Program-made: the position numbers and the translations under genes
Notes under the pieces: model-generated
What the model was told of the DNA's origin: nothing
Database searches by the model: none
What the model saw: only the letters and a program-made list of their open reading frames with translations
Assembly: GCA_963730065.1 (NCBI GenBank)
Contig: CAVSQL010000006.1
Coordinates: forward strand, 434,001-498,000
DNA from: UBA9676 sp963730065
Lineage (GTDB): Bacteria; Actinomycetota; Actinomycetes; Streptosporangiales; Streptosporangiaceae
Direction: 5' to 3'
Length of the DNA: 64,000 nt
In this document: piece after piece, positions 35,964 through 46,374 of the stretch
Position numbering within the stretch: position 1 is the first letter of the stretch
Layout: the number at the start of each line of letters is the position of its first letter

Positions 35964-38228
35964 TCACGGTGCGGTGAGCCGGACGTTGGGACGCTGGCCG
36001 TGATCCGGCGGAATCTTCAGCGTCTGCAACGCGAACTTCATCACGTGATAAAACACCGGCCCGGCCACGTAGTTGCCGAAGTAGTCCCCGCTCTGCGGGT
36101 TCTGGATGTTGACCGCGACCACGAGTTGCGGGTTGCTGGCGGGCGCCATGCCGATGTAGCTCGACCCGTACTGGCACAGGCAGTGGGCCTTGGCGTCCCA
36201 CACCTGCGCCGTGCCGGTCTTGGTGGCGACGGAATACCCGGGGATCTCTCCCCACGGCTGGTACGCCAGGGTGGCGTCCAGGTACGGCACCTGCTGGAGG
36301 ATGCCGACCAGCTCATGGGCGGTCGTGGCCCGCAGGACGCGCTGGCCGCGCGGGCGCGGCGCGGCAACGAACCGGCCGTCGGCTCCGGTCGTGCCGGCGA
36401 CGATGGACGGCGGCACCCTGACCCCGCCGTTCGCGATGGTCGCGTACAGGCTGGCCATCTGCACGGCGGTGGTGGCGACACCCTGGCCGAAGGCGAGCGT
36501 GTACCGCTGGTCTCCCCACCATTGCGACGGCGGCGCCAGCAGGCCATTGCTGCTGCCTGGCAGCGGCAGCCCGGTCGGGACCCCGATCCCGAACGCCCGG
36601 AAGTACCGGTACTGCACCTGCGGGCTGATCCGGTGGGCGACCTGGACCATGCCCACGTTGCTGGAATGCGCCAGGATGCCGGCCAGGGTCAGCCGCTCGG
36701 TGGGGTGCGGGTCGGCGTCGTGGAAGGGGAACCCGCCCATCGTGATCTGCTCCGGCACCGTGTACGGCGTCATCGGGGTCTGCCCGCGCTCGAGCGCGGC
36801 CGCGGCCGTGATGACCTTGGCGGTGCTGCCCGGCGGGAAGACGGCCGACACCGGCAGGTCCTGGGTAGTGGCCAGGTTCGCCACGTCCGTGGGCTGGTAA
36901 CCGGGGTACTGGGCCAGCGCGAGGATCCTGCCGGTGCTGGGCTGCATCACCACCACCGTGCAGTTGGCCGCCTTGGTCAGGCGCACCTGCTGGGCGCAGG
37001 CGTTTTGCGCTTCCCATTGCAGGCCGGACAGGATCGTCAGCCGCACGTCCCCGCCCGGGACCATCGGCCGGACCCAGTCGGAGGCGACCGGGATCGGCTC
37101 GCCGTTCGTGCCCGTCTCCACCTCCTCCAGCCCGTCCTTGCCTGCGAGCAGCGGGTTGAAGGACTCCTCGACGCCCGCCTGCCCGCGCAGGTCCCCCCCG
37201 CTCGTGGTGGTGGTGAAACCGACCAGGTTGGACGCGAGATCGCCGCCGGGGTAGCTGCGGGTGTAGGCCGGCGTGAGGTAGACACCGACGGCGTTGAGCT
37301 TGTTCAGGCTGGCGGTGATCTGGTTGGCCGCGCTGATGGGCACCCCCCGTGCGAGCAGCACGTACCGCCGGGAACTGGGGTAGTCGAGCAGGTGGACGAT
37401 GGTGGCGGCCGGCATCCGCAGCGGGCCGGCCAGCGCGCCGGCGACCTGCTGCCGCACCGCCGCCGTCCGGAGCGGCGTGGTGCCCGTGATCTGCGTCGGG
37501 TCCGCGGTCACCGTGTCGGTCTGCACGGTCATCGCCAGGATCATGCCGTCCGCGGTGGTGATCCGGCCCCGCTCGGCGGGCACGGAGATGCTGTGCAGCC
37601 GCTGGCGCTCGGCCACCGCCCGGTACTTCGCCCCGTCCAGGCCCTGCAGCTGGACGAGCCGGCCGGCGATCAGTGACAGGGCGAACCCGGCGCACAGCAG
37701 GCTGATGCGCAGGCGCCGGGCGGGATTGCCGCGCTGGATGCCGCCGCGGCGGGTGCCGCCCCCGCGTCCGGGGCCACCGGGCCCGGGGCCGGCCCGTCCC
37801 GGGTGCCCCGGACGTCCTGGGCCTGCGGGCCGTATCCCTCCCGGCCTTGCGCCACGTGGCCGTGGGCCGCCCGCCCGCGGGCCTCCCGGCCGCGGGCCTT
37901 CCGGTCCAGCGCCACCGGGCGGTGGGCTCCCGCGCCCGGGGCCCCGGGCCTCGCGCCTGGGACCGGGGCCTTCACCGCGCGCCGGTGCTCCCTTGCCGGG
38001 AACGGGCCCGGCGCTCCGCGCCTGCGGGCCCCGGCCGGCCGGGGCCTGTCCGGGCGGGCCCTGGCCGCCCGGTGGGCCCGGCGCACCCGGGCCCGGCCCG
38101 CGCGCACGCGGCCCGGGATCACGGGCCCGGCTGCTGCCCGGCCGCCGGGTCCCGGCGCCGCCGGGCGGGCGCGCCGCGCCGCCCGGCCGGTCCCGGCCGT
38201 CCCGCCCGCCCCCTCCGGGCGGTGTCAC
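35964..38228 (-). CDS. ftsI: Septal transpeptidase FtsI (PBP3) with a 175-residue Pro/Gly/Arg-rich N-terminus
   Basis: A class B penicillin-binding protein that crosslinks septal peptidoglycan in partnership with FtsW. One span at about 177-195, then the pedestal domain (AERGRITTADGMILA), and the transpeptidase with SxxK Ser468-Lys471 (FPPGSTAKV), SxN Ser522-Asn524 (HSSNVGM) and KTG near 670 (TKTGTAQVW). The cytosolic tail before the span is 175 residues of low-complexity Pro/Gly/Arg, several times longer than usual. GTG 38228 overlaps the ftsL stop. Confidence 0.96.
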   Translation of the reverse strand: MTPPGGGGRDGRDRPGGAARPPGGAGTRRPGSSRARDPGPRARGPGPGAPGPPGGQGPPGQAPAGRGPQARSAGPVPGKGAPARGEGPGPRREARGPGRGSPPPGGAGPEGPRPGGPRAGGPRPRGARPGGIRPAGPGRPGHPGRAGPGPGGPGRGGGTRRGGIQRGNPARRLRISLLCAGFALSLIAGRLVQLQGLDGAKYRAVAERQRLHSISVPAERGRITTADGMILAMTVQTDTVTADPTQITGTTPLRTAAVRQQVAGALAGPLRMPAATIVHLLDYPSSRRYVLLARGVPISAANQITASLNKLNAVGVYLTPAYTRSYPGGDLASNLVGFTTTTSGGDLRGQAGVEESFNPLLAGKDGLEEVETGTNGEPIPVASDWVRPMVPGGDVRLTILSGLQWEAQNACAQQVRLTKAANCTVVVMQPSTGRILALAQYPGYQPTDVANLATTQDLPVSAVFPPGSTAKVITAAAALERGQTPMTPYTVPEQITMGGFPFHDADPHPTERLTLAGILAHSSNVGMVQVAHRISPQVQYRYFRAFGIGVPTGLPLPGSSNGLLAPPSQWWGDQRYTLAFGQGVATTAVQMASLYATIANGGVRVPPSIVAGTTGADGRFVAAPRPRGQRVLRATTAHELVGILQQVPYLDATLAYQPWGEIPGYSVATKTGTAQVWDAKAHCLCQYGSSYIGMAPASNPQLVVAVNIQNPQSGDYFGNYVAGPVFYHVMKFALQTLKIPPDHGQRPNVRLTAP

Positions 38229-38794
38229 GGTGTGTACCCGGGCGGGAAGACCGACACCCCGGGCACGTGTGTGGGCTCGCGATCGATCCGGCCCTTCCTG
38301 AGGTCGAGGAAGTACATCAGCGATGGCTCCCGCATGCCCAGCCGGGTTGCCTGCCCAGCGAGCACCGTTGGTGACTCCTCATAGGCGATCCGGGCCTGGA
38401 GTTGCTGGGTCCGCTGGATCAGCGTGACGTTCTCCTGCTGCAGCTGGGTGATCTGGTAGGCCCCCGTGTCCAGGATGGTGTTGATCAGCAGCAGGCAGAG
38501 CAGGCCACCGCCGAGCAGCCCGACCACGAGGAACACGAAGGGCGTGCGGGAGGACCGCGCCCGGGCGGCCGCCGCGCCCGGCCGCCGCTGCGGGGAGCTC
38601 GGCCGGGCCCGTGGCGGGCCAGCCGGGCGGGTGCGAGGTGAGCCGGGCCGGGTTCCGGGCCTGCCGCGGACCGGGGCCCCGGCGGTCCCGGGGCGCGCCC
38701 GGCCGCCCTGGGGCGCGGGCGCGCGCGGTGCCCGCCGTCCCGGCGGTGCGCCCTGTGCGGGCCCGGCCTCCGTCGCCTCGGTGCGCACACTCAC
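38225..38794 (-). CDS. ftsL: FtsL-like septal protein
   Basis: A 189-residue bitopic protein in the ftsL position between rsmH and ftsI. It has an Arg/Pro/Gly-rich cytosolic region (1-83), one span (about 85-105, FVFLVVGLLGGGLLCLLLINT) and an extracellular coiled coil (about 112-145, QITQLQQENVTLIQRTQQLQ). A short conserved-looking REPSLMYFLDLRKGRI follows. The order and topology match FtsL, which scaffolds FtsQ and FtsW-FtsI. GTG 38794 has a G-rich ribosome site. Confidence 0.85.
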   Translation of the reverse strand: MSVRTEATEAGPAQGAPPGRRAPRAPAPQGGRARPGTAGAPVRGRPGTRPGSPRTRPAGPPRARPSSPQRRPGAAAARARSSRTPFVFLVVGLLGGGLLCLLLINTILDTGAYQITQLQQENVTLIQRTQQLQARIAYEESPTVLAGQATRLGMREPSLMYFLDLRKGRIDREPTHVPGVSVFPPGYTP

Positions 38795-38933
38795 CCTGTT
38801 TCCCCCCCGTCATGGTCCGGCCCAGGCCGGCCAGCCCACTGGCAGCGCGGCCCGGGAGGGCGCCTCTCGCGGCCGCGCGGCCCGGGGCCGCCAGCCCTCC
38901 GGCAGCCCAGCCCGCAGCCCGCCACGGCCGCGA

Positions 38934-39893
38934 TCACGCAGCGTCCCTGATACGTTCAGCGGCCCGGAGCCGGGCCGAAGCGGCTCGCGGGTTGGTGGCC
39001 AGCTCCTCGCGGGATGGTCGCTCCGCGCCGCGGGTGAGCAGCTTGAACTGCGGGCTTGCCTCGGCCAGCGGCACCGGAAGCCCGAGCGGGGTGGTGTCCG
39101 CCGCCCGGGTGGTGAGCGCGCGCTTGACGGCCCGGTCCTCCAGCGAGTGGTACGCCAGCACGACGATCCGGCCGCCGACGGCGAGCGCGTCCAGCGCGGC
39201 GGGCAGCGCCCTGGCCAGCACCTCCAGCTCGGCGTTCACCTCGATCCGGAGGGCCTGGAAGGTCCGCTTGGCGGGATGCCCCCCGCTGCGGCGGGCCGGG
39301 GCCGGGATCGAGTCGCGGATGATCTCGTTCAGCTGGCTGGTCGATGTCAGCGGTGCCGCGGACCGGGCGCGCACCACCGCTTCCGCGATCCGGCGCGCGT
39401 ACCTCTCCTCGCCGTACTCGCGCAGCACCCGGGCGAGCCGGGCCGCTGGGTAGGTGTTGAGCACCTCCGCCGCGGTGAGCGGCTGGCCGCGGTCCATGCG
39501 CATGTCCAGCGGGGCGTCGTAGGAGTAGGCGAAACCGCGGCCCGGCTCGTCCAGCTGGGGCGAGGACACCCCGAGGTCGAAGAGGACACCCTGGACCCGC
39601 GCCACACCCTGGCGGGCCAGCACGTCGGCGATCTGGTCGTAGACGGCGTGGGCCAGCGTGACCCGGCCGGCGTAGGGGGCCAGGAGCCGGCCGGACTCCT
39701 CGATCGCCTGCGCGTCGGTGTCCAGCCCGACCAGTGCGAGACCGGGATGGGCGGCCAGCAGCGCCCGGGCGTGGCCGGCCCGGCCGAGGGTCGCGTCTAC
39801 CAGGACCGCTCCCGGCGGATCAAGGGCAGGCGCGAAGAGCGCGAGAACCCGGTCCACCATGACCGGCAGATGAGCGGCTGGCGCCGTGCCCAT
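38934..39893 (-). CDS. rsmH: 16S rRNA (cytosine-1402-N4)-methyltransferase RsmH
   Basis: RsmH (MraW) is the SAM-dependent enzyme modifying C1402 of 16S rRNA. The 319-residue form from ATG 39893 has HLPVMVDRVL, VDATLGRAGHARALL, GVLFDLGVSSPQLD, RGFAYSYDAPLDMRMD and the C-terminal VLAYHSLEDRAVKRAL. AAAGGGGG lies 5 bases before 39893, so the longer frame to 40097 is not used. The 207 bases to mraZ hold no gene. Confidence 0.96.
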   Translation of the reverse strand: MGTAPAAHLPVMVDRVLALFAPALDPPGAVLVDATLGRAGHARALLAAHPGLALVGLDTDAQAIEESGRLLAPYAGRVTLAHAVYDQIADVLARQGVARVQGVLFDLGVSSPQLDEPGRGFAYSYDAPLDMRMDRGQPLTAAEVLNTYPAARLARVLREYGEERYARRIAEAVVRARSAAPLTSTSQLNEIIRDSIPAPARRSGGHPAKRTFQALRIEVNAELEVLARALPAALDALAVGGRIVVLAYHSLEDRAVKRALTTRAADTTPLGLPVPLAEASPQFKLLTRGAERPSREELATNPRAASARLRAAERIRDAA

Positions 39894-40100
39894 CGAACCC
39901 CCTTTCGCCGTGTCACCTGCCACCGTGCGCTCCGTGACCGGCGCATCTATGCCTGCGGTGCCCGGCCAGGTCTCCATCCGCGCATCGCGCGGGCGGCCCG
40001 GACACCGCCTGGCGCCGGGGAAGTGACGCCAGCCGGTCTGATCACCCAGGCGCGGGTGGAGACCTCGCCGAGCACAGTGGCGCCGGTTGCCCGGCACCGG

Positions 40101-40532
40101 TCACAGAACGCCGGGCAGCACCTCCTCCTGCGCCGCCGAGAACGCCTCGTTCTGGTCGGCCTCGTAGGCCTGCCAGGCGATGGCATCCCAGATCTCCAGC
40201 CGCGTGTTGGCACCAATAACGACGCAGTCCCGCTGCAGGCCGGCGTAGTCGCGCAGCGGCTGCGGGATCGTCACCCGGCCCTGCTTGTCCGGCACCTCGT
40301 CGGAAGCACTGGCGAAGAAGACCCGGCTGGAGTCGCGAACCGCCTTGGCGGTGACCGGGGCGGTACGCAGTGCCTCAGCGATCCGCTCGAACTCCGCCGA
40401 CGGGAAGACGTAAAGGCAGCGCTCCTGCCCTTTGGTGATCACCAGTCCTCCCGCAAGTTCCTCGCGGTACTTGGCCGGCAGGAACAGCCGCCCCTTCTCG
40501 TCCAGGCGTGGCGTGTGAGTGCCAAGGAACAC
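40101..40532 (-). CDS. mraZ: MraZ transcriptional regulator
   Basis: MraZ is a double SpoVT/AbrB-fold DNA-binding protein that represses the dcw cluster from its own promoter. The 143-residue product has FLGTHTPRLDEKGRLFLPAKYRE and DKQGRVTIPQPLRDYAGL, the two AbrB half-domains. GTG 40532 is preferred: GGAGG is 9 bases upstream, whereas it is only about 3 bases before the GTG at 40538. Four MraZ-box repeats lie at 40593-40627. Confidence 0.95.
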   Translation of the reverse strand: MFLGTHTPRLDEKGRLFLPAKYREELAGGLVITKGQERCLYVFPSAEFERIAEALRTAPVTAKAVRDSSRVFFASASDEVPDKQGRVTIPQPLRDYAGLQRDCVVIGANTRLEIWDAIAWQAYEADQNEAFSAAQEEVLPGVL

Positions 40533-40592
40533 CAGCACTCACCTCCAGCCCCCCAGATAGCCGTGCCCGCCGCCACCCGGCAGCCCCGGAAC

Positions 40593-40627
40593 CCCACTGC
40601 GCACCACTGTACTCCACAATCCCCCAC
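40593..40627 (-). promoter_or_regulatory. MraZ operator: four GTGGN boxes at 10-bp period
   Basis: On the minus strand GTGGG, GTGGA, GTGGT and GTGGG occur with exactly 5 bases between them (at 40627-40623, 40617-40613, 40607-40603 and 40597-40593), 60-95 bases before the mraZ start. MraZ is known to bind short direct repeats at this spacing, so the cluster is probably autoregulated. The remainder of the 344-bp divergent gap to the MoxR gene shows no gene. Confidence 0.85.
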
Positions 40628-40876
40628 CGTCAATGCTCAGCGCTCCCCCAGCCCTCCACTTGGCCGCGAAATGGGCAGCTCAGGAGGGTGGAGCAGAGTG
40701 GGATGACAACGGCAGGCGGGCGGCGGGCACACTGAACCGAGGGCAGGGATCGCACGTGAACCGACCAGGACGTACTGTTCAGAATGCGGGACCCTGCCAG
40801 TGCGCCCGGTAACGTCGTGACGAACGGACTCCCGGTGAGGGCAGGGCAAGGGCGGCAGCCCAGGCGAGGAGGACGA

Positions 40877-41854
<978 letters not shown>

Positions 41855-41938
41855 GCGGTACCAGCCCGCCGGCGGCGGCGCCCCTGGTCAGGGCCTGGCA
41901 CCGGCCATAGGTTGGAGAGGGGGAGAGGAAGGGACCGG

Positions 41939-43213
41939 ATGCGGTCGCTGTTCGCCGGAGTCACCACTCGTGGCCGGGCATTCTTCGCCGCTGGCATCGC
42001 CGCTGGCGCCTTTGGGCTGGCCCTGGGCCAGCGCGAGCTGGTGACCCTGGGCGGGGCGCTGATACTCCTGCCGCTGCTTTCCGCGCTCGCGATCGGCCGG
42101 GCCCGTTACCGCGTCCGGTGCCAGCGCCAGATCGCACCGGTCCGGGTACCGGCCGGCCAGGCCGCCACGATCACCATCCAGCTTGACAACGCGACCCGGC
42201 TGCCCACCGGCCTCCTGCTGGCTGAGGACACCATCCCGTTCGCGCTGGGCACGCGGCCCCGGTTCGTCCTGGACCGGATCGAAGCCGGCGGCAGCCGGCG
42301 GATCACCTACCGGCTCCAGTCCGACCGCCGGGGCCGGTACGCCATCGGGCCACTGCATGTCCGGGTGGCCGACGCTTTCGGCCTGATCAGGCTGGGCAGC
42401 CTCGTGGCCCTGCCGGGCACACTCGTGGTCACCCCGGCCATCACGCCGCTGCCATGGACGACGTTCGGCGGCACCTGGCTCAGGGAGGGCGGAACCCGGG
42501 CCAGCACGGCCGCTGCCGCTGGCGAGGACGACGTCGTCCCCCGCGCCTACCGGGACGGGGATGAGCTGCGGCGGGTGCACTGGCGTTCCACTGCCCGCTA
42601 CGGGGAGCTCATGGTGCGCCGGGAGGAGCAGCAGTGGCGGAACCGCGCGGTCCTGTTCCTGGATACCCGCGGCTCTGCCCATAGCGGCCGGGGCCCCTCG
42701 TCGTCCTTCGAGTACGCCGTCAGCGCCGCCGCGTCCATAGGCGTGCAGCTGGCCAGGGAGGGCATCGCCGGCGAGTTCGTCACCGACGCCGGGCAGGCCA
42801 GCGCCAGCGCCCCGTTCGAGGACGTGCTGCTCGACTCGCTCGCGGTCATCCGCCCGTCACCGGCTTCCAGCCTGATCCCGGCCCTGGCGCACGGCTGGCG
42901 CGGCAGCAGCGGCCTGCTGATCGCGGTGCTGGGGCGGATCTCCCCGGAGGAGGCCCGGCAGCTCGCCTCGGCCCGCCATTCATCCGCGGCGGCGCTGGCG
43001 CTGCTGCTGGCCGTGTCCAGCTGGAGCGAACAGCGTCCCGGTGACCGGGCACCGGGCGAGACCGAGGCGGCGGCGAGCGTCCTGGCCGCGGCCGGATGGC
43101 GGGTAGCGACCATCACGGCCGGCACCCCGCTGGCCACGGCCTGGGAGGTGCTCAACCATCCGGCCGGCCAGCCCGTCCGGTTCGGCATCCACACTCCGGC
43201 GGGAACGACCTGA
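41939..43213 (+). CDS. DUF58-domain protein
   Basis: A 424-residue protein with two membrane segments near the N-terminus (about 14-52) and the DUF58 signature VVPRAYRDGDELRRVHWRSTARYGELMVRREEQQ near 197-230, followed by a vWA-like region. Such proteins are encoded with MoxR ATPases and transglutaminase-like membrane proteins, probably as an envelope assembly or stress complex. The ATG at 41939 has AGGAAGGG 5 bases upstream. Its stop overlaps the next start by one base. Confidence 0.92.
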   Translation: MRSLFAGVTTRGRAFFAAGIAAGAFGLALGQRELVTLGGALILLPLLSALAIGRARYRVRCQRQIAPVRVPAGQAATITIQLDNATRLPTGLLLAEDTIPFALGTRPRFVLDRIEAGGSRRITYRLQSDRRGRYAIGPLHVRVADAFGLIRLGSLVALPGTLVVTPAITPLPWTTFGGTWLREGGTRASTAAAAGEDDVVPRAYRDGDELRRVHWRSTARYGELMVRREEQQWRNRAVLFLDTRGSAHSGRGPSSSFEYAVSAAASIGVQLAREGIAGEFVTDAGQASASAPFEDVLLDSLAVIRPSPASSLIPALAHGWRGSSGLLIAVLGRISPEEARQLASARHSSAAALALLLAVSSWSEQRPGDRAPGETEAAASVLAAAGWRVATITAGTPLATAWEVLNHPAGQPVRFGIHTPAGTT

Positions 43214-45615
43214 TGAACCGCAGGCTCACCGTGACGGCCGCCGTGGCCACCGTGGTGGCCTCGGTCGCCCTGTACACGCTGATGACGACGCTGGGCTGGT
43301 TCTGGGCTGGCCTGGGCGCCGTGATCGTGGCCGCCGCCGTCGGCGCGCTGACCCGGCTGCGGACCCTTCCAGTGATCGCCTGTCTCCTGGCCTCGCTGGC
43401 CGGGCTGTTCCTCTACCTCAATGCCCTGTTCGCCGGGCCGGAGTCGTTCTACCGGGTGGTACCGACCCGGGCCTCGGTCCACCATCTGATCACGCTGGCA
43501 GAACGCGCGAACACGGAGACGGGGAAATTCGCCCCGCCGATACCGACCACCCCCGGGATCATCTTGCTGGCCGCGGCCGGGATAGGGATCATCGCCATCG
43601 CCACCGACCTGCTCGCGGTGCGGCTGCGCCGGCCCGCGCTGGCCGGCCTCCCGCTGCTCGTGCTGTTCTGCGTGCCGATGACGACGATCGCCAATCCCGG
43701 GTGGGTCTCCGAGGTGGTGGTGTTCAGCCTGGGGATCGCCGGGTACCTCGCCCTGCTGTCCGCGGACGGCCGGGAGCGGGTGCGGCTGTGGGGGCGGCTC
43801 GTCCGTCCCTGGCCGGGCCGGGAGGAGCCCAGAGGACCTGATACCCGGCAGCTCGCCGCGGCCGGCCGGCGGGTCGGCTTCGCGGCCGTCGTGCTGGCGC
43901 TCTGCGTGCCGATCGTCCTGCCGAGCCTCCAGCAGCACCGGCTGTTCCACGGATCAGGCGTCGGCAGCGGCCATGGCTATACCGGCTCGCTCTCACTCCC
44001 CAACCCGCTGGTGCAGATGAACCAGCAACTGCGCACACCGCATCCGGAGACGATCCTCACCTACCACACCAGCGACCTCGCCCCGCCCTACCTCCAGGTC
44101 TATGTCCTGGGCAGGCTGGGCCGCAGCGACTGGAGCCTGGCGCCGCCGTCGGCCATCGCCACGGTCGGCAGCGGCGCACTCCCCGCTGTGCCCGGGCTCA
44201 CCGGCACCACATCGGCCCGTACCATCCGCGAGACGATCACCCTCGGTTCCGCCCTGGCCGCTGGCAAGAACCAGGTCAGCTACCTGCCCGTGCCCTACGC
44301 GCCACGGAGGCTGAGCGTGCCCGGCGACTGGCGCGTGGAACGGAACTCACTCAGCGTCTACACGGCCAGCACCTCACTGGCCGGCCTGCAGTACACGGTG
44401 ACAAGCGCCGACGTCAACCCGTCACCCCAGCAGCTCCGCCTGGCGCCGGCTCCCCCCGCCACCGAGCATGGCTATCTCTCCGTGCCGCGGCCTTTCCAGC
44501 GGCTGCTGGCGCTCACCACGCACGTCACCGCCGGGCAGAGCAGTGCCTACGGCAAAGCTGTCGCACTGCAGGAGTGGTTCACCGAGCCGGGGAACTTCAC
44601 CTACTCGCTGGCCCCGCCGCTGCCGCCGGGTCCCAGCGGGCTCATCGACTTCGTCACCAAAACCCGGCGCGGCTTCTGCGAGCAGTTCGCTTTCGCGATG
44701 GCCGTGATGGCCCGGCTGGTGGGCATCCCGTCCCGCGTGGTCATCGGGTACACGCAGGGCATCGACCGGGGAAGCGGCATCTGGCAGGTGCGGACCAGCG
44801 ACGCGCACGCGTGGCCCGAGCTCTACTTCAAGGGGGTCGGCTGGCTGCGGTTCGAGCCGACCCCGTCGGGCTCGGGCGGGGAGGCCGGCCAGGCCACGGC
44901 GTCCGCCCCCGCATACTCCATCCCGCCGGCGGGCAGTATCGTCCCCACCCCGCAGCCGACCCCGTCCGCGTCCACCCCGGGCGCCGTCCGGCCCGGGACC
45001 ATCCCGTCCAAGGGCGCTGGCGGGGGGCATGTGAAGGAGCCCAGCGCCGGCCGTAGCGCTGGCCGAGGGGGACCGGCTCCGCTCCCCGTTGAACTACTCG
45101 TCATCGTGGTGCTCGCGGTGGCCACGGTGGCCCCAAGGGCCGCCCGCTCCCTGACCCGGCGCCGCAGGTGGTTCAGGGCAGCCGACGACACCGGCCGCGC
45201 GCACGCCGCGTGGCTCGAATTCCGTGACGACCTCACCGATTACCGGATCCCCTGCCGCGCCAGTGAGTCGCCACGGGCGCTGGCCCGCCGCCTGGACACA
45301 TCGCTGGAGTTCACCTCCGCCGAGCGGGAGGCCCTGGAGCGGATCGCCCGCGCCGAGGAAAGGGCTTGCTACGCGCCGGCCCCGCTCGGGTCGGCTCAGC
45401 TCCGCGGCGACGTGACCACGGTCAGGCGGGCGATGGCGAGGTCGTGCAGCCTGCCCGCCAGGTGCGCGGCCATCGTGCTGCCCGAGTCCGTCCTGGCTCC
45501 AGCGCGGGCGACACTGGCGCATGCCCTCGACGTTTTCGGCTGGATGGATGCCGTCACCAGCGGCCTGCGCCGACGAGGTGAGCAGGCCGCCCGCTCGTGG
45601 GGTGCGTCCGGGTAG
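43213..45615 (+). CDS. TgpA-like transmembrane transglutaminase
   Basis: An 800-residue protein with five or six N-terminal spans (within about 1-240), an extracellular transglutaminase-like domain and a later single span (about 620-640) followed by a cytosolic DUF4129-like end. The catalytic candidates are Cys489 in RRGFCEQFAFAM and His532 in TSDAHAWPELYF. The usual third-residue Asp is replaced by Glu in WLRFEPTP. The ATG at 43213 overlaps the DUF58 stop (TGATG). Likely a wall- or envelope-modifying enzyme; its substrate is unknown. Confidence 0.9.
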   Translation: MNRRLTVTAAVATVVASVALYTLMTTLGWFWAGLGAVIVAAAVGALTRLRTLPVIACLLASLAGLFLYLNALFAGPESFYRVVPTRASVHHLITLAERANTETGKFAPPIPTTPGIILLAAAGIGIIAIATDLLAVRLRRPALAGLPLLVLFCVPMTTIANPGWVSEVVVFSLGIAGYLALLSADGRERVRLWGRLVRPWPGREEPRGPDTRQLAAAGRRVGFAAVVLALCVPIVLPSLQQHRLFHGSGVGSGHGYTGSLSLPNPLVQMNQQLRTPHPETILTYHTSDLAPPYLQVYVLGRLGRSDWSLAPPSAIATVGSGALPAVPGLTGTTSARTIRETITLGSALAAGKNQVSYLPVPYAPRRLSVPGDWRVERNSLSVYTASTSLAGLQYTVTSADVNPSPQQLRLAPAPPATEHGYLSVPRPFQRLLALTTHVTAGQSSAYGKAVALQEWFTEPGNFTYSLAPPLPPGPSGLIDFVTKTRRGFCEQFAFAMAVMARLVGIPSRVVIGYTQGIDRGSGIWQVRTSDAHAWPELYFKGVGWLRFEPTPSGSGGEAGQATASAPAYSIPPAGSIVPTPQPTPSASTPGAVRPGTIPSKGAGGGHVKEPSAGRSAGRGGPAPLPVELLVIVVLAVATVAPRAARSLTRRRRWFRAADDTGRAHAAWLEFRDDLTDYRIPCRASESPRALARRLDTSLEFTSAEREALERIARAEERACYAPAPLGSAQLRGDVTTVRRAMARSCSLPARCAAIVLPESVLAPARATLAHALDVFGWMDAVTSGLRRRGEQAARSWGASG

Positions 45616-45624
45616 CCGGGTGGG

Positions 45625-46110
45625 CTACCGGTCTCCCTCCTGGCGACGGCGCCAGCGCTCTTCCAGCCGCTCCATGAACCCTGCCCCGCCGGCCCGCCCG
45701 TGCCGGTCCTTGCGGGGCTTCCGCCCCCGCGCGCCAGCTTGGCCACGGCCCGGGCTGGCGGCGCGCCCGGTGGCGGCCCCCCCGGTGGCAGCGTTCCCGG
45801 TGGCAGCGCCCCCGGTGGCGGCACGCCCGGTGGCGCCACCGCCCATGTGGCGCCAGCTCGTCAGCGCCCACATGGCGCAGGCGAGCATGACCACGAAGCC
45901 GCCCACGCCAACAAAGATGACCTTGGAAACCACACCAGCGAGCAGCAAGCCCACTCCGAGCAGGAACCCGATCGCCGCATAGACCACCCGCCGCTTGTAG
46001 TGGATCCGGGGGTCTTTCGCGCGCACGGCCTGCGCAAGCTTCGGATAGTCGGCATAGAGCGACTGCTCGATCTGCTCGAGCTGACGCTGCTCGTGCTCAG
46101 AAAGCGGCAC
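45625..46110 (-). CDS. DUF3040 membrane protein with a TG-rich repeat tail
   Basis: A 161-residue actinobacterial DUF3040 protein: SEHEQRQLEQIEQSLYADYPKLA at the N-terminus, two spans (about 43-65 and 70-88), then five Ala-Ala-Thr-Gly-X pentapeptides (DNA about 45765-45845, 15-bp units) and a basic C-terminus. The GTG at 46110 has GGGAGG 5 bases upstream. Function unknown; the family is often encoded near dinB and the dcw cluster. The 264 bases to dinB hold no gene I can support. Confidence 0.88.
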   Translation of the reverse strand: MPLSEHEQRQLEQIEQSLYADYPKLAQAVRAKDPRIHYKRRVVYAAIGFLLGVGLLLAGVVSKVIFVGVGGFVVMLACAMWALTSWRHMGGGATGRAATGGAATGNAATGGAATGRAASPGRGQAGARGRKPRKDRHGRAGGAGFMERLEERWRRRQEGDR

Positions 46111-46374
46111 AGTGCCTCCCGTGAACCTCACGCGCGGGGACAGGTGCGATGACGTTCATCTCACGGTCCTGGTTCTCTCCACAATACGAGTGCTGCCACA
46201 CCCTGGGAAAGAGCAGTGTGAGTGCAAAGGGAGGCTTAACTGACGATGTTGGTGCCCCTGACCCGCGCGCTCCCCCGGTGAGACCGGCATCACCCGCACT
46301 GTCCACGTCACCCACCGTATCTGAGTTCTCAAACAGCTGTTCGCTTTAAGTCTAGCCGCAGGCGCTGGCACCGG

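Noticed and set aside
36000..37676. 558-codon frame opposite ftsI
   Set aside because: His/Arg-rich shadow; the penicillin-binding motifs on the minus strand explain the region.
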